In this document: one piece after another, positions 1 through 12,482 of the stretch
Layout of the letters: each line of letters opens with the position of its first letter
How positions within the stretch are numbered: the first letter of the stretch is position 1
From: Lamellibrachia columna
Lineage: Eukaryota; Annelida; Polychaeta; Sabellida; Siboglinidae
Direction of reading: 5' to 3'
Assembly: GCA_963662155.1 (NCBI GenBank)
Contig: OY759261.1
Span: 40,751,996-40,815,995, forward strand
DNA: 64,000 nucleotides
Notes under the pieces: model-generated
Told to the model about the DNA's origin: nothing
Database searches by the model: none
What the model saw: only the letters and a program-made list of their open reading frames with translations
Program-made: the position numbers and the translations under genes

Positions 1-2580
1 GGTCGTACCCATAATGTGTGCGTAAAATCGAGTAATTGAATTGCTTAAAATATCCACTTAAAATAACACAACAGTTTGAGCTACGTCACAAAAAGGTGTC
101 CATACTAGTTTTTATGTACTCCCGCAACGAGTCTTTGTCAGCAGACTCACCACCAGGTGGGTGGTAGATGCACGCTACAATAATACTTTAGCATTTTATT
201 GGTAGTTTTTTATATTTCAATCTAATTCATAGCAATTCGTGTTCATCATCTTCAATATAATGCAACCGATTATACACCACGGTCTCTGACACATAACACG
301 CTACATTTCCACCTCCTCTCTCCACCTGGTTCTTCGCCACAACGAGCAACTCGTCTAATTTCTCAAATCTCAGTTACCGATCGCTGACATTCAGACAACC
401 TGGTGTGTTCCATCGTGAATTGTTCGTGAGCGTGACTAAACTGTCTGCATTCACATCTGCGTACCGTTTCTATAACATTGTTATTAGCACATGAGCACGA
501 TTTTGCTCTTACAAATCGATTTCGCTCCATAGCTATGATCAAAACAGAAAATAAATAATAAAACCGCTCACATAATTTAGAAACGCTGCTTAAAAATGCT
601 CCTAAGACCTAACTTAAGACGAGGTTAGAGCGCCCATAAAACAATACATATCCACTATAAACAGTCAAATTTACCTAACAGCTTGTTAAATTGACTTCAC
701 TTTTACGTAGAGATCCAGTTTTTCACAATCAGTTAAGTTTTTAAAATGTGAGCGAGGAATATTTCTTAAATTATGGGTTTTGTCTACCGCGAGCTTTGCT
801 ATTGAAGACGGTCAAAACTTCACTTGCCAAAACTACACGTCGCCTGTTTGTCACAAAAAATATTGACCTCTGTGACATGGCGTCTTCTTTTTTTTAAATC
901 ACATTTTCCTCTTCACCCAGTGAGTAAATCAGTAAAATGTAGTTGAAAAGTGTTCGATGGGTCGCATTATCAGCCACTTTTTGACAACTTTTATATTAAT
1001 TTTGCTCAGTAGTTCACATTTTGGAGCTTATCATGGAAATTTTTATCACTAGCTTATAATGGAATAGCAGCTAGTGAAAGGTTACTCATTAACCGTTTCA
1101 CCCCGTAAGTAAAACGGTGGACACATGGAAGGCAGACGTGTCGCAAGATACATCGGGGAACTGGACATTCTGGTCGCTGTCTACGAACTGAGCACCCGTG
1201 TCGCGACAGTTATCTTTCTGGAAATTGTTAATTTCCTTAATCCTCTCACCGTGTGCCCCTGTTGTATCAGGCACTGCTGATCGTCATACTGCTGACGTCT
1301 GGCGCGTCACCCATGATTACCTCGCTCCGCCTGATACGTTTTCTTTATGTTTACATGGAATACAGAGAATTGCTTTTGTCTGTTTTCCTCTCTCCTTTGC
1401 CTTTGTCACGTGTTTAGGAGGTTCCGCTACCACTGATAGCTGTGTTAATGTTTGAGGCGGCGAGAGGGTTAAGTTTGCAAACATGACATCAGTGACATTG
1501 AGCTCAAGCTCGTCGTGACGTTTAACCATTAAGTCGCTGTTAACCATTGAGTCGCTCGCCGTGCAAGACAGGGTTTCCACCGAGCGTCTCGTAGTCATCC
1601 CACCTCGCCTGCCGCTAGGTGGATCACGCAGTGTGTTGAAACGCTTAGCTCGTGTTATGTTCATCATGGAGACGCGAGTGGTTGCTCAGGCGTGACATTG
1701 TTCTATGTCGCTGGTCACTCGTATGAATGTGTATTCAACCGTCACTGGGTGATATAGGGTGGTACGACTACATTCCCTTCAATTCTCGCTCAAGTTGACA
1801 TTTAAATTGCATTTAAATGTACACTCTGATATCCGCATAAAGTGTTCTTCCAGTTGGCCTGGGTCTATGAGTGTGACCACAGTCTTTACTCTGTAACGTA
1901 CGATAGTATCAGGTATCAAATGTAAACACACAACGCCCTGTAAACGTCGACTAAATCTGGGAGGGTGGACTCGACGAAGACAACCCAGTTGTTTCATCTC
2001 TCACATACTAAATGCCTGGTAGCCTTTACCTGGCGTTTGCACGGCGCCATCGCAGAATTTCAATTTAGTTAGATTGTGTTAGATTAATGTTGTTTAAAAT
2101 GTTCTTTCTGTACCTCGGTAATCTTGAATGTGGTTGTTCTCTGTGTTCAAAAAGAACACTTTTGGCTGGATTATTTAGGCTTTAATTTAATTTCGAAAAT
2201 AATAAACTTGAATCCAAAAAAGCCTTCCAGCTAGCAAACACGCAGAACACAAAGTAATGAGACTAAAACCATGCAGCTGGTAACTTTTACCGAACACGTT
2301 TACTACAGACTGAACCAAGACCAAGCTTATGCGACTCTAAAATACTGCCTGTGATTTACTTTTAACGAAAACTTTGTCTTAATAGATGTCAGTTTATTTA
2401 TTTTCTATCTAATTAACTAATATCCTGTTTTAATAAGTTTTTATTCAAGAACTGTCTGCAAAACATTTTATCACTCTAAATTTGAGTCCGAGAATAGCTT
2501 ACTTAAATATATTGCCTCTGACTAAATCTTTACAAAAATGGTTTCTTGATATATGTCTTCAACACGTTTATGTATAAAAT
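1..2580. other. Intergenic, no gene recognised
   Basis: AT-rich sequence without an ORF that resembles a known protein. The longest open frames (about 116 and 85 codons near 1.2-1.7 kb) overlap each other on opposite strands and show no domain. No transposon ends, RNA gene or tandem array was seen here. Confidence 0.6.
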
Positions 2581-2582
2581 AT

Positions 2583-2842
<260 letters not shown>

Positions 2843-2914
2843 GTGACTCGTGGAGGAGCAGTTAAGGTTGAGCGAGTTTAATCAGGTCGGTTTTTATTCG
2901 ACAGTGAAATCTTA

Positions 2915-3190
2915 CTATATTTTCTGCCGATTTACCAGAGTTGGTGCGGCAACTGAGAAAGATCTAGTACGGACGTTTGTCTTAACACTGGGAGCGGAAG
3001 ATGGATTATAACTAGACGATAGACGCTGCATGGGCCGTATGGCATGTGTGAGCAGTGAATGATAAAATGCTGGTTGCTTGGGCGAAAGTGTTTGATAGGT
3101 AAATATACAGATTTTAAACACAATGCGATATCGGACAGGAAGCCAGTGCATTGATTTACAAATTGGCACTGATGATCGACCCGCATTCAT
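2915..3190 (-). mobile_element. LINE 3' fragment (CR1-like reverse transcriptase C-terminus)
   Basis: The minus-strand reading frame contains HWLPVRYRI followed about 60 residues later by a degenerate FSVAAPTL block. This is the typical end of CR1/L2-type ORF2 proteins, downstream of the reverse transcriptase domain. Only about 90 codons remain. The block that normally follows (W-N-S-L-P) is lost, so this is a 5'-truncated dead copy. It belongs to the same broad type as the fragments at 16.0-16.7 and 51-52.3 kb. Assignment rests on motif recognition. Confidence 0.75.
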
Positions 3191-3219
3191 GATTTGCCGG
3201 AGAATGGCACTGCAGTTCT

Positions 3220-3430
3220 AATATTTAGTATCTTTCCTATCTTCTTCGGGCTCCAAGGCCCATAAGACTGCAATGCTTCTTCTACAGAACGTCCTGCTTT
3301 GGCCACCTGTTTGGCTTCGGTCTATGACTTCCACCAAAGATGTTGTCTTTCTTTTACAACGGTTTTCTCCCAGGTTGCTTTGAGGCGATCCTCACCAACA
3401 CGAGCTGATGAAGTTGCACTTACCTTTTTT
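3220..3430 (-). mobile_element. Possible RTE-like LINE tail
   Basis: The wording of this stretch (for example GGGCTCCAAGGCCCATAAG) resembles the 3' part of the RTE-like LINE near 12.5 kb, which has a comparable GGCCCCTTCAGGGGCATAGG block. No open frame is left. This is a weak call made by eye. Confidence 0.25.
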
Positions 3431-4324
3431 TTCAATCCGCGGTAGATTCAGATTAGAGTGTTTGTCGGTGTTTACTGGCACACACAAAACAAAAACGTTT
3501 TGAGTAGTCCGATGTCACTACCGTATTACTAACCTTTCTCCAAGGACAATTATGTAATCGAATGCACTTGTCTGATTGTGGTTGATACAAACTAGTCTGT
3601 GCATATTGTAAATGGTGTGTTGTAGTTAATGTCAACGTCATGTTTGTTAGGACACTGCATCGAAGTTGTCTTTGTCACGCCAGCTGCATTGTAGAGTTAC
3701 AGTGGCAAACCGGTGGCGTCCTTGGTTACAGCCGTAAACATACGATATCGTAAACTCTAAAAACACATATCGTTCAGCTAGTTTGTATACATTGCAGCCA
3801 CGTAGCCACAACCAAAGCTTGGGATATTAGTGTAGTGAACATTAAACAAAACATGGGCTGAGAAAAACGTGTGGGGAAATCTTACTCTTCATCAATGCCT
3901 CCAAAACTGAATTCATGAGAGCACACTCTGATTATTTTCGATTGAACAATATTTAACAAGATTGCCATTGAATGAAAAATGCTATGGTAAGTGAACAAGG
4001 AATACATTGGCTTGTCGATAGTCCATACTTTTTTTCATACATGTGTAACCCGATCTCCTTAGACAAGTGTCAACTTTGTTTTTAAACGTATTCACGCTGC
4101 ATTTACACCGCATGTAGATAATTTGTTCCATATATTTATTGTCCTCTGAGACAAAGAGTACTTTCGGATATCAAATCGGCACTGATCCTTTACTAATGTC
4201 ACATCACGTGTCACATCTATTTTATATCAGATTTTAATTTCATACCAATTCAATAACTTATTAAAAACCCTAACTTTATATCATCTTAACCTCTGTATTC
4301 GTCCAAAAGAGGAGAGCAACTTAA

Positions 4325-4885
4325 ATTGGTGCTGTACGAAAGTCGGACCCGAACACGGACGCCGGACCCGGACACCAGTATGAAAGCCGGACCCGAACGC
4401 GGACGCTGGACCCGGACATCTGTATGAAAGCCGGATGCGGACGGGGACGCTGGACGCTGACCGCAGTAAGAAAGCCGGACCCGTACTCAGAAATTATTTT
4501 CAATAATATAATAATATTGACATATCAAAAAATAAGAAAAGTTCCGAAAATACAAATATGTATCTATAGTCGACGTTTGTCACCGCAAAATAAAAACATC
4601 CATCCTTATAAATATTCTTATAACATCAATGGATATGCCTATACATCTTATGGAGGAGAATGAAAGCCGGACCCTTACGCCGGACTGAGAAGTTATTGTG
4701 AATAAAATAATAATATTGACCTAGCAAATATGAAGAAAAGTGCCGTAATTAGAAATATGTGTTTATAGTTACTGTGGCCAGCAAACATCAAGAAAGTGCA
4801 GTCAAAAAACATGTGTGTACAGTCGACTTTGTAACCGCAAATTAAAAACATCCACCCTAGTAAATATTATTATATCATCGTGGTG
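4325..4885. repeat. GC-rich CCGGACCC tandem repeats and a local 215-bp duplication
   Basis: About 4340-4485 is a degenerate tandem array of units built from AAAGCCGGACCCG and CGGACGCTGGACC. The array tail and its AT-rich flank (about 4448-4650) then recur at about 4665-4885. Shared landmarks are AATAATATTGAC, a GTCGAC site and AAAAACATCCA. No coding potential was seen. Confidence 0.75.
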
Positions 4886-5802
4886 AGTGCTCTCCCAAAG
4901 GCTTGACCTCTCCCAAATGAGATATTTCAATCAACTACCATCTCTTATCCCATAGGATGCACAACAACGTTTCGCATGAGAAGAGAGATTGGCCAACACG
5001 GCAGATAGTCAGATAAACTGTAAACATTAAACATTGTGTGTTGTATTCTATAAAGTGTTAATGCATTATTTATTGCTGACTGTTCTGCAAACCTATGTGT
5101 GACTTCACTACTCTTATCCCAGCTGTGCACTACACAAAACGTCACATAGCACTATTGCTTTAATTAGGGTAAACTGATGGGTCGATCCACAGTTTTAAAC
5201 GTTACAGCTTAATAAATTAGATTTTTTTTTAATTTCACTTAAAATTCATGTTTCGGCTAACCAAGCCTACCTAGTATCTACACCGATATGGTAGCTCGTT
5301 TGTGCAACTTTGTTATGCATTGCTGGTGAAATTATCAGGCTAACATTTGAAATAGTAAAAGCGTGTTCAAGCATTTACTCGACAACCGACTAACTTTTCA
5401 ATAGAGTCAATCTCGTCACCCTTTCACGTGATCGGGAAGATGATGGGTCACACCCACGTCCCAACGGCTTTGACTCCGCTTACTGTTTACCTATTTGATA
5501 GATCCATCAGTTTGAATAATTTACGAAAAACGAGCGAAATTAGCAAGAGCGAGACGTGCGCCGATCGTGAGGTGTATATAGGAGACTTTTATTCTGTGGA
5601 AATAATCAAAAGAAACTTCTTCTTGACACGTTCGTAAATTCGAATGTTTCGAAAACTACCTAACATAATGCTGCGTTCCTGTGCGCCCATATTTACCGTG
5701 AATATGAGTTATTGACATGTAATTATAAGTAGCGTTCGAAACTTCGCGACAACAGTAAAAAAGATGCCCGTCACTCGGCAATTCGTAAATATGACTTGTA
5801 TT

Positions 5803-5998
5803 GCTATGTATGGCCGAAGTAGCATGACTATGTATGGCCGATATAGCATGACTATGTATGACCGATATAGCATGACTATGTATGGCCGACATAGCATGAC
5901 TATGTATGGCCGACAACATGACTATGTATGGCCGACATAGCATGACAATGTATGGCCGACATAGCATGACTATATATGGCCGACATAGCATGGCTATG
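5803..5998. repeat. 24-bp minisatellite
   Basis: About eight copies of a 24-bp unit with core TATGTATGGCCGACATAGCA. Small substitutions and one 6-bp-shorter copy are present. The period is a multiple of three, which explains the open minus-strand frames across it. Confidence 0.95.
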
Positions 5999-6194
5999 GA
6001 GGATCCCCTTGATTCGAGTCGAGGCTTGTATGGTTCGTGAACTCGTATTCACGGTGATTTAGATTTAATCATATAAATACTGGAATTCAGCTATGCGTGC
6101 TTAATGTGGTTGCATATTCATATTATAATCGAAGGTTTTTTATAATAAGGGGCCATATCTAAAGTACGCAACACTAGGGGAGTGGTTTCTGGGT

Positions 6195-6957
6195 AATCGT
6201 CATTCGATGTGGAGCGTTACATGGAGGGTGGTGGTGTCTTGGTGATCGTTACATGGAGGGTGGTTGTGTCTTGGTGATCGTTACATGGAGGGTGGTTGTG
6301 TATTGGTGATCGTTACATGGAGGGTGGTGGTGTTTTGGTGATCGTTACATGGAGGGTGGTTGTGTATTGGTGATCGTTACATGGAGGGTGGTGGTGTATT
6401 GGTAATCGTTACATGGAGGGTGGTTGTGTCTTGGTGATCGTTACATGGAGGATGGTTGTGTATTGGTGATCGTTACATGGAGGGTGGTGGTGTTTTGGTG
6501 ATCGTTACATGGAGGGTGGTGGTGTCTTGGTGATCGTTACATGGAGGGTGGTTGTGTCTTGGTGATCGTTACATGGAGGGTGGTTGTGTATTGGTGATCG
6601 TTACACGGAGGGTGGAGGTGTCTTGGTGATCGTTACATGGAGGGTGGTGGTGTCTTGGCGATTGTTACATGGAGCTTGGTGGTGTCTTGGTTATCGTTAC
6701 ATGGAGGTTGGTGGTGTCTTGGTGATCGTTACATGGAGGGTGGTTGTGTCTTGGTGATCGTTACATGGAGGGTGGTGGTGTCTTGGTGATCGTTACATGG
6801 AGGGTGGTGGTGTCTCGGTGATCGTTACTTGGACGGTGGTGGTGTCTTGGTGATCGTTACATGGAGGGTGGTTGTGTCTTGGTGATCGTTACATGGAGGG
6901 TGGTGGTGTCTTAGTGATCGTTACATGGAGGGTGGTGGTGTTTTGGTGATCGTTACA
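6195..6957. repeat. 32-bp minisatellite (about 24 copies)
   Basis: Head-to-tail copies of a 32-bp unit with core GATCGTTACATGGAGGGTGG followed by a TGTGTCTTGGT variant. Variant units (TGTATTGGT, TGTTTTGGT) are interspersed, which suggests unequal exchange. GT/G-rich on the plus strand. Confidence 0.96.
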
Positions 6958-7136
6958 TAACAATTCACAAAGAAAACAGTTTGGCTAGTGTAGCTGTTGA
7001 TTATGATTGGTATTATTCATTACAAGGGGGTGGGGAGACAAGTTGGTTTTGGCATTAATTTGACTTAATGTATTGACATATATGTATTGTACCATCAAAG
7101 TGCGCTTTGCGATGTTCTGACAATGCTATGTTGTAG

Positions 7137-7824
7137 GCGGAATGGAGAGGGATCATTCGCCACACCGTCAACAAGCACGAATGGCAAGTTGGTGGTGGGG
7201 TGTCTGCTGGCCAATGCTCACATGGTCCGCTGGAGGGTGATCACGACAAGGCGTGATTGGAGGAAGGGTTGCCAGTGCACAAAGCCCTGGTGGAAGTTGT
7301 TCCAAACATTCGGTTCTTGGGGAATGTGCATCACTATGTGAAGTTCAGGTGGGTGCTTTAAGAGTCAAATTTGTGTACTACATATAACTACGACATAGTA
7401 ATTATGTGCAGGACCTACCAAAAATGTCATGCATAATTAATATGACGTGTTTCTACAATAAATTTCTGTTTATTGATCCTCTATAAAGAACAACTCTGAA
7501 GGTGTCTTATATCACCCCATCAAATGTTGGCTTTCAGTATGTTGCGGTCACTCATATCATGTACATATAATGGTCGTGCGACCAGTTTATGTGGTCGTTG
7601 TTCACGTTTGGCATGTGGCAGCACAATGCAGGTACATCATTGTTAGAACAACCCGTGCCTGGAGTTGTGGTCGCCCAAGATGGACGGTTGCCCAAGAGAA
7701 GGGTAGGCCAAAATAATTTTACACTCGACAGTTAATACACATACTACATTTTGAGGCACACTGGTGAACTTGAAGTATTTCACCACCACGTGCTGATGTA
7801 TGCGGCAAAGCTATTCACATTCAG
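7137..7824 (+). pseudogene. Two-exon fragment of an uncharacterised animal protein family
   Basis: Exon 1 (7137-7348) lies between an acceptor ending TTGTAG and a donor CAG/GTGGGT. It contains KHEW, then CSHGPL, then NVHHYVKF. Exon 2 starts at 7757 after TTTGAG. Its phase fits exactly: the split Arg codon gives KFR then HTGELEVFHHHVLMYA. This Cys/His-spaced pattern matches, from memory, a large family of uncharacterised proteins in cnidarians, fish and other animals, often attached to P2X7-like names. Exon 1 has an in-frame TGA (7254-7256) and exon 2 ends at CAG/AT instead of CAG/GT, so it is dead. Family identity is from recall; the exon structure is seen directly. Confidence 0.6.
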
Positions 7825-8004
7825 ATAAAAGAAAACTGTGGTACACCTTATCATTAGTCAGTCACTAAACCTGTTATCTAGATCAGAAATAAAATCGTGC
7901 GATAATTGTGTTCATCTGCATGAGGATTTTATTGTAATGATTGTCCTCGTGAAATAAAAAAAGCCAATAGATGTGAAGTAAAAAGAATGTCCAGTCAAAT
8001 GAAG

Positions 8005-8155
8005 TAATAACATTTTACTGACATTTATGATTCCATTGACTAGACAACAAATGTATGCACAAGATAAATATGGGTAAAATAACATTTTACTGACATTTAT
8101 GATTCCATTGACTAGACAACAAAGATATGCACCAGATAAATATGGGTAAAATAAC
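8005..8155. repeat. 75-bp tandem duplication
   Basis: Two nearly identical head-to-tail copies of an AT-rich 75-bp unit beginning AATAACATTTTACTGACATT. Differences are limited to a few bases. It creates the short open minus-strand frame seen here. Confidence 0.9.
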
Positions 8156-8474
8156 TGCATTTGGTGTGTATAGCATAACATAATTTGATATTATTATGCA
8201 TTGAAAATGTTATGTAAATTATTTCTAAAAAACACTAAACCAATGAGAAAAACATTATAATGTAAACATATGTTTTCTTGAAACAAATATGAAATTATAT
8301 CATGAAAATAAAAACAATTAAATATGTTTTGATTATTTGTTAAAACAACAACATCGGTGTCATATTTGACAATGTTGAAACTTTAAAACATCAAAATTAA
8401 ACGCCATCTAAAAATGGTTTGATGAAGTTACATTTAGTCTACAATTAATATTCATGAACAAGGGCGTGAAATGC

Positions 8475-8885
8475 TGCCCAGGCATGGGAAATAGTTCACG
8501 CCCTTAGCAAAGTTTGGAGAGCGCCCATCTGCAGACTCACCAAACTGAAGATATTCAGAACGACGGTTGAACCGATCCTGATATATGGATGCGATTTACC
8601 CAAGAATGCTGCTGAAAACTCAAAATATGTCATGGCGCCACCACGTGACCAACCAAGAACTGTACGTCTCCTTCACACGGATCACCACCATCGTGAGACA
8701 ACGGCGTCTTCGTCTGGCAGGTCATGTGGATGCGATATGATGAAGCAGCCAACAAAGTCCTGCTCTGGAAGCCGGGTGGCCCTCGGAGAATAGGTCGACC
8801 AACAACTACTCTACAAAACATACTAGAGATAGACACGAACCTCAGCAGGACAAATCTAATAGCTTTACAATTGTGTACAATTGCT
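8475..8885 (+). mobile_element. RTE-like LINE 3' fragment
   Basis: Plus-strand conceptual translation gives AWEIVHALSKVW, then an EPILIYGCD block equivalent to the LLYGCETW block of other LINEs. It is followed by RQRRLRLAGHV, GRPTTTLQ and NLSRTNLI-type segments in shifting frames. These are the typical last 130 residues of RTE/I-type ORF2 proteins. Several frameshifts show a dead, heavily 5'-truncated copy. AT-rich sequence follows. Confidence 0.7.
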
Positions 8886-9309
8886 TAGTTATTAATGATA
8901 TCATTATTTAGTTATTTACTATAATTTAATACTTCATTATAATATACATTTTATTTAATTAATCGGCGATTTTATGAAATTGGCGATTTTATGAAATGCC
9001 AATTTCATTGACATATTTTCTTTATATTGTAATTTATAGCCAATAATAATAATAATAATATATGCAAAAGTTGCCATGTAGCAATCCGTAAAACAGTGAA
9101 TGTCGATGTGCTATGTGGTCATAAAAGGGCACAACAATACACGTTAGACTTTAAAAGTGAAATAGAAAATGTTTCGACAATTTGATTACACGAAACCCTG
9201 GATCAATGATGTTGTTGTACATTCCAAAGCAGTACTTTGAGCTAATCACCACTCCTCACATATGTGTGGTTTGTCTCTGTGTGAGTGAATATTCAAATTA
9301 CCGTCCCAA

Positions 9310-9600
9310 ATTATGGTTCTCCACAAGAATCGCACAGTAGGGTTTCTTCCCCGAGTAAGTGCGCATATGACTGTTCATATGGTTACATTTGCACTCTCTA
9401 TAATTTATAAACTACATATGTGAAAATGTGAATTCTTGGGTGGCATGATCACTAACACTTCTCACCACGCCCCCCCCCCGTCGGATATGTATCTTCAATG
9501 ATCCGATTTCAGCCAATTGTGATCCACATGTCTCACACTTGAAGGGTTTCATGACTGTGGATGCGTCTCTACTTGAAGACAAACGAATGCCTACCCGCAC
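9310..9600 (-). pseudogene. C2H2 zinc-finger relic
   Basis: The minus strand reads KPFKCETCGSQLAEIGSLKI, one recognisable finger of the same CGSQF family as the genes at 24 and 42 kb. A further degenerate finger with HMNSHMRTYSGKKPYC lies at about 9310-9400. The second histidine region of the intact-looking finger has run into GGG-rich sequence and stops. It is an old fragment of a finger array. Confidence 0.7.
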
Positions 9601-9624
9601 AAAACAAATGGGGACCCCAAACAT

Positions 9625-10700
9625 GTGGGTGGTTGTCTTTTACAAACCCCTCCATTTTACAAACATACAAACTTGGTATGACTCATACAATAAGTTTTTG
9701 CTTGTAGTCCCTTCTTAACTGTAGCTTAAAATTCAAAATACACCTGCTTTGGAAAAATAATGTCCATTAAACCAATATATTTGTAGTTAGTCTACCAGTG
9801 ACAAAACATACCCCCCAAAGATGCATATCATTTGAAGGGGTAGATGTGAGAAGATTTGTCCAAATTGCAAAAAAGGGGATGTGTGGCAATTTGAATCAAG
9901 TTTGTATGTGCTTGTTTTTGATTAAAAACCACATGAGAACAATTTACATGCTGGTACATCAGTTCAGTTTGTCTTCGTTTGGTGGACAGAGGCAGTGTTG
10001 CAATTTGCAATATGTTTATATTATATCTCGAATTTATATGTTCTGATCTTAGACTACTGATTGTTGAGAGGGTTAGCACATGCCAATACAACAGGCTCAA
10101 CATCCCCTTTGTGGCATTGTACTTTTTATACTGGTTTAGGAGGCAGTCTGAATTGAGTCACCTTATTTCTACAGAGGAAGGCCTCCTGACTGCATCATAG
10201 GCATTGCATGGCTAACTGGTGGGTGAAGTGATCAATGGCCCTTTATGGACATCCTGATGGCTTAATTAAATAAATAGATTATGGCCTTAACTGGTAGCCT
10301 ACAATTGTTTGCTTAACAGAGGGTTTCTGATTAGGAAAAATTGCTGCCCGTTGCCTTTTTTTTGGTAACATAGTCATGGTTATTTGAGAATGCGGTGTAC
10401 TATGTGTAGGGATGATAAGGTGGGTAATCAATAAGAAATAACGAAGTATTAAAAAACATTAAAATACTTCAGACAAATTTTTTTTTTTTAACTACAAATA
10501 AATTTATTTCCACAGCATATATTGAGAAAGTACTGATATACTCGTAATGTACTCGTAAAATCGGAGTACACTGCGTATGAGTACGAGTACGATGTTAAAA
10601 GTTACTGACCCCCAAAAAAGTATACATATACATATACATAATATAATAAAATAAAACTATATAATATAAAATTGTATATATACTATTACTTATTTTGGAT
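9625..10700. other. Intergenic, no gene recognised
   Basis: AT-rich, no convincing ORF. At 10540-10595 there are several TACTCGTA/GAGTACGAGTA motifs that recur at 15.98-16.03, 16.84-16.88, 27.53-27.56, 30.30-30.34 and 30.50-30.64 kb. They are probably ends of a dispersed DNA-transposon family. Confidence 0.5.
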
Positions 10701-10704
10701 TTCA

Positions 10705-10706
<2 letters not shown>

Positions 10707-10781
<75 letters not shown>

Positions 10782-10787
10782 CACACA
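10707..10787. repeat. (CA)n microsatellite
   Basis: About 40 AC dinucleotides with a single G interruption near the right end. Confidence 0.97.
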
Positions 10788-11696
10788 TAGGTGCTAATCC
10801 ACCCTCTCAGCAAACATTAGTTGTGGACTTTCTCTTGTCATATATTTTCAATTTAAATACATTTTAACACATATTTCAATGTATACCCTGAACATATGCA
10901 TTTTAATGCGAATCGCACCTTTAATGGTATCCAACCCCAGTTTGGTCCGAAAAATAAAGAGGTTTTTTTACAGTTTTCTTCATAAAAAATTGCCGTTGCA
11001 TACTCAACTCTTCCTGCATTATATAAATTAATTCACAAAGATATATTTTTAAATAAGTTATTTTACTATGCAGAGTTACTATAATATCATACAAGATGTA
11101 CACGCTTCCTCGTGGAAATATAGGGGCCGGGTCTTTTGCCCCCCTGGTCTTTTGCCCCTAGGACATTTGACACCTGGTCATTTGCCCATCCGGTATTTTG
11201 CCCCTTCACTTATTGAAAATCTGGTTTTTGCCCCCTTTTTTAAATAAATAGTTTTTAAGGGAGTATTTTAGAGATCATTTCTATGTTTTTTATTTGGAAA
11301 TATGTTTTACATCTAGTTTCTTCATTACTCTGACAATTTAATAAAATTAATAAACCTAACTGCAATTATGACTCTCTGTGTCAGATCAGCCATGAAAAGT
11401 AATTGAAAGTAAATCTTTGATGAAGAGGTTGATCCTGTAATTACTGCTAATCATGGGATCATCTTTTGTCGTCTTTATTGCAATTGAAAAGGACGAAGCC
11501 ATGTATTTAAGGCTTCCTATTGGATTCTTATACAATAAAAGAAGCAATACATTCCAGGCCTTCTTCTGATCCTCTGTATTGCAATTAATATTGCATTGAA
11601 GTGCCTCAATTTGTCTATAAAACTGGGTGTGCAAGTCAGAGCTATCAGATAGCACTTATAACTTTACAATGGAGATTACTACTAGTATCCGAGGAG

Positions 11697-12360
11697 GCCA
11701 GAAGCTATGATATGAGGGACATGCCTATACTAAGAAGGGGGCCAGAAGCTATGATATGAGGGACATGCCTATACTAAGAAGGGGGCCAGAAACTATGATA
11801 TGAGGGGACATGCCTATACTAAGAAGGAGGCCAGGAACTATGATATGAGGGACATGCCTATACTAAGAAGGGGACTAGAAACTATGATATGAGGGACTTG
11901 CCTATACTAAGAAGGAGGCCAGAAACTATGATATGAGGGACATGCCTACACTAAGAAGGGGGCCAGAAACTATGATATAAGGGACATGCCTATACTAAGA
12001 AGGAGGCCAGAAACTATGATATGAGGGACATGCCTATACTAAGAAGGAGGCCAGAAACTATGATATGAGGGACATGTCTATACTAAGAAGGAGGCCAGAA
12101 ACTATGATATGAGGGACATGCCTACACTAAGAAGGGGGCCAGAAACTATGATATAAGGGACATGCCTATACTAAGAAGGAGGCCAGAAACTATGATATGA
12201 GGGACATGCCTATACTAAGAAGGAGGCCAGAAACTATGATATGAGGGACATGTCTATACTAAGAAGGAGGCCAGAAACTATGATATGAGGGACATACCTA
12301 TACGAAGAAGGAGGCCAGAAACTATGATATGAGGGACATGCTTATACGAAGAAGGGGGCC
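11697..12360. repeat. 44-bp minisatellite (15 copies)
   Basis: Head-to-tail units of 44 bp with core AACTATGATATGAGGGACAT and a CCTATACTAAGAAG tail. Blocks of about four units recur (the CCTACACTAAG/ATATAAGG variant pair appears twice), which points to higher-order duplication. It lies inside the Mutator-like element. Confidence 0.95.
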
Positions 12361-12482
12361 AGCAAGACAACTTTTTGATGGGAATGCAGCCAGCGTAGGA
12401 CACGCTCATAGAAGGGGGTTGTGGTCACTGATATCCAGGTAACTAGAAAGGTTATGTCCTAGATACATATATCTTGATTTTA

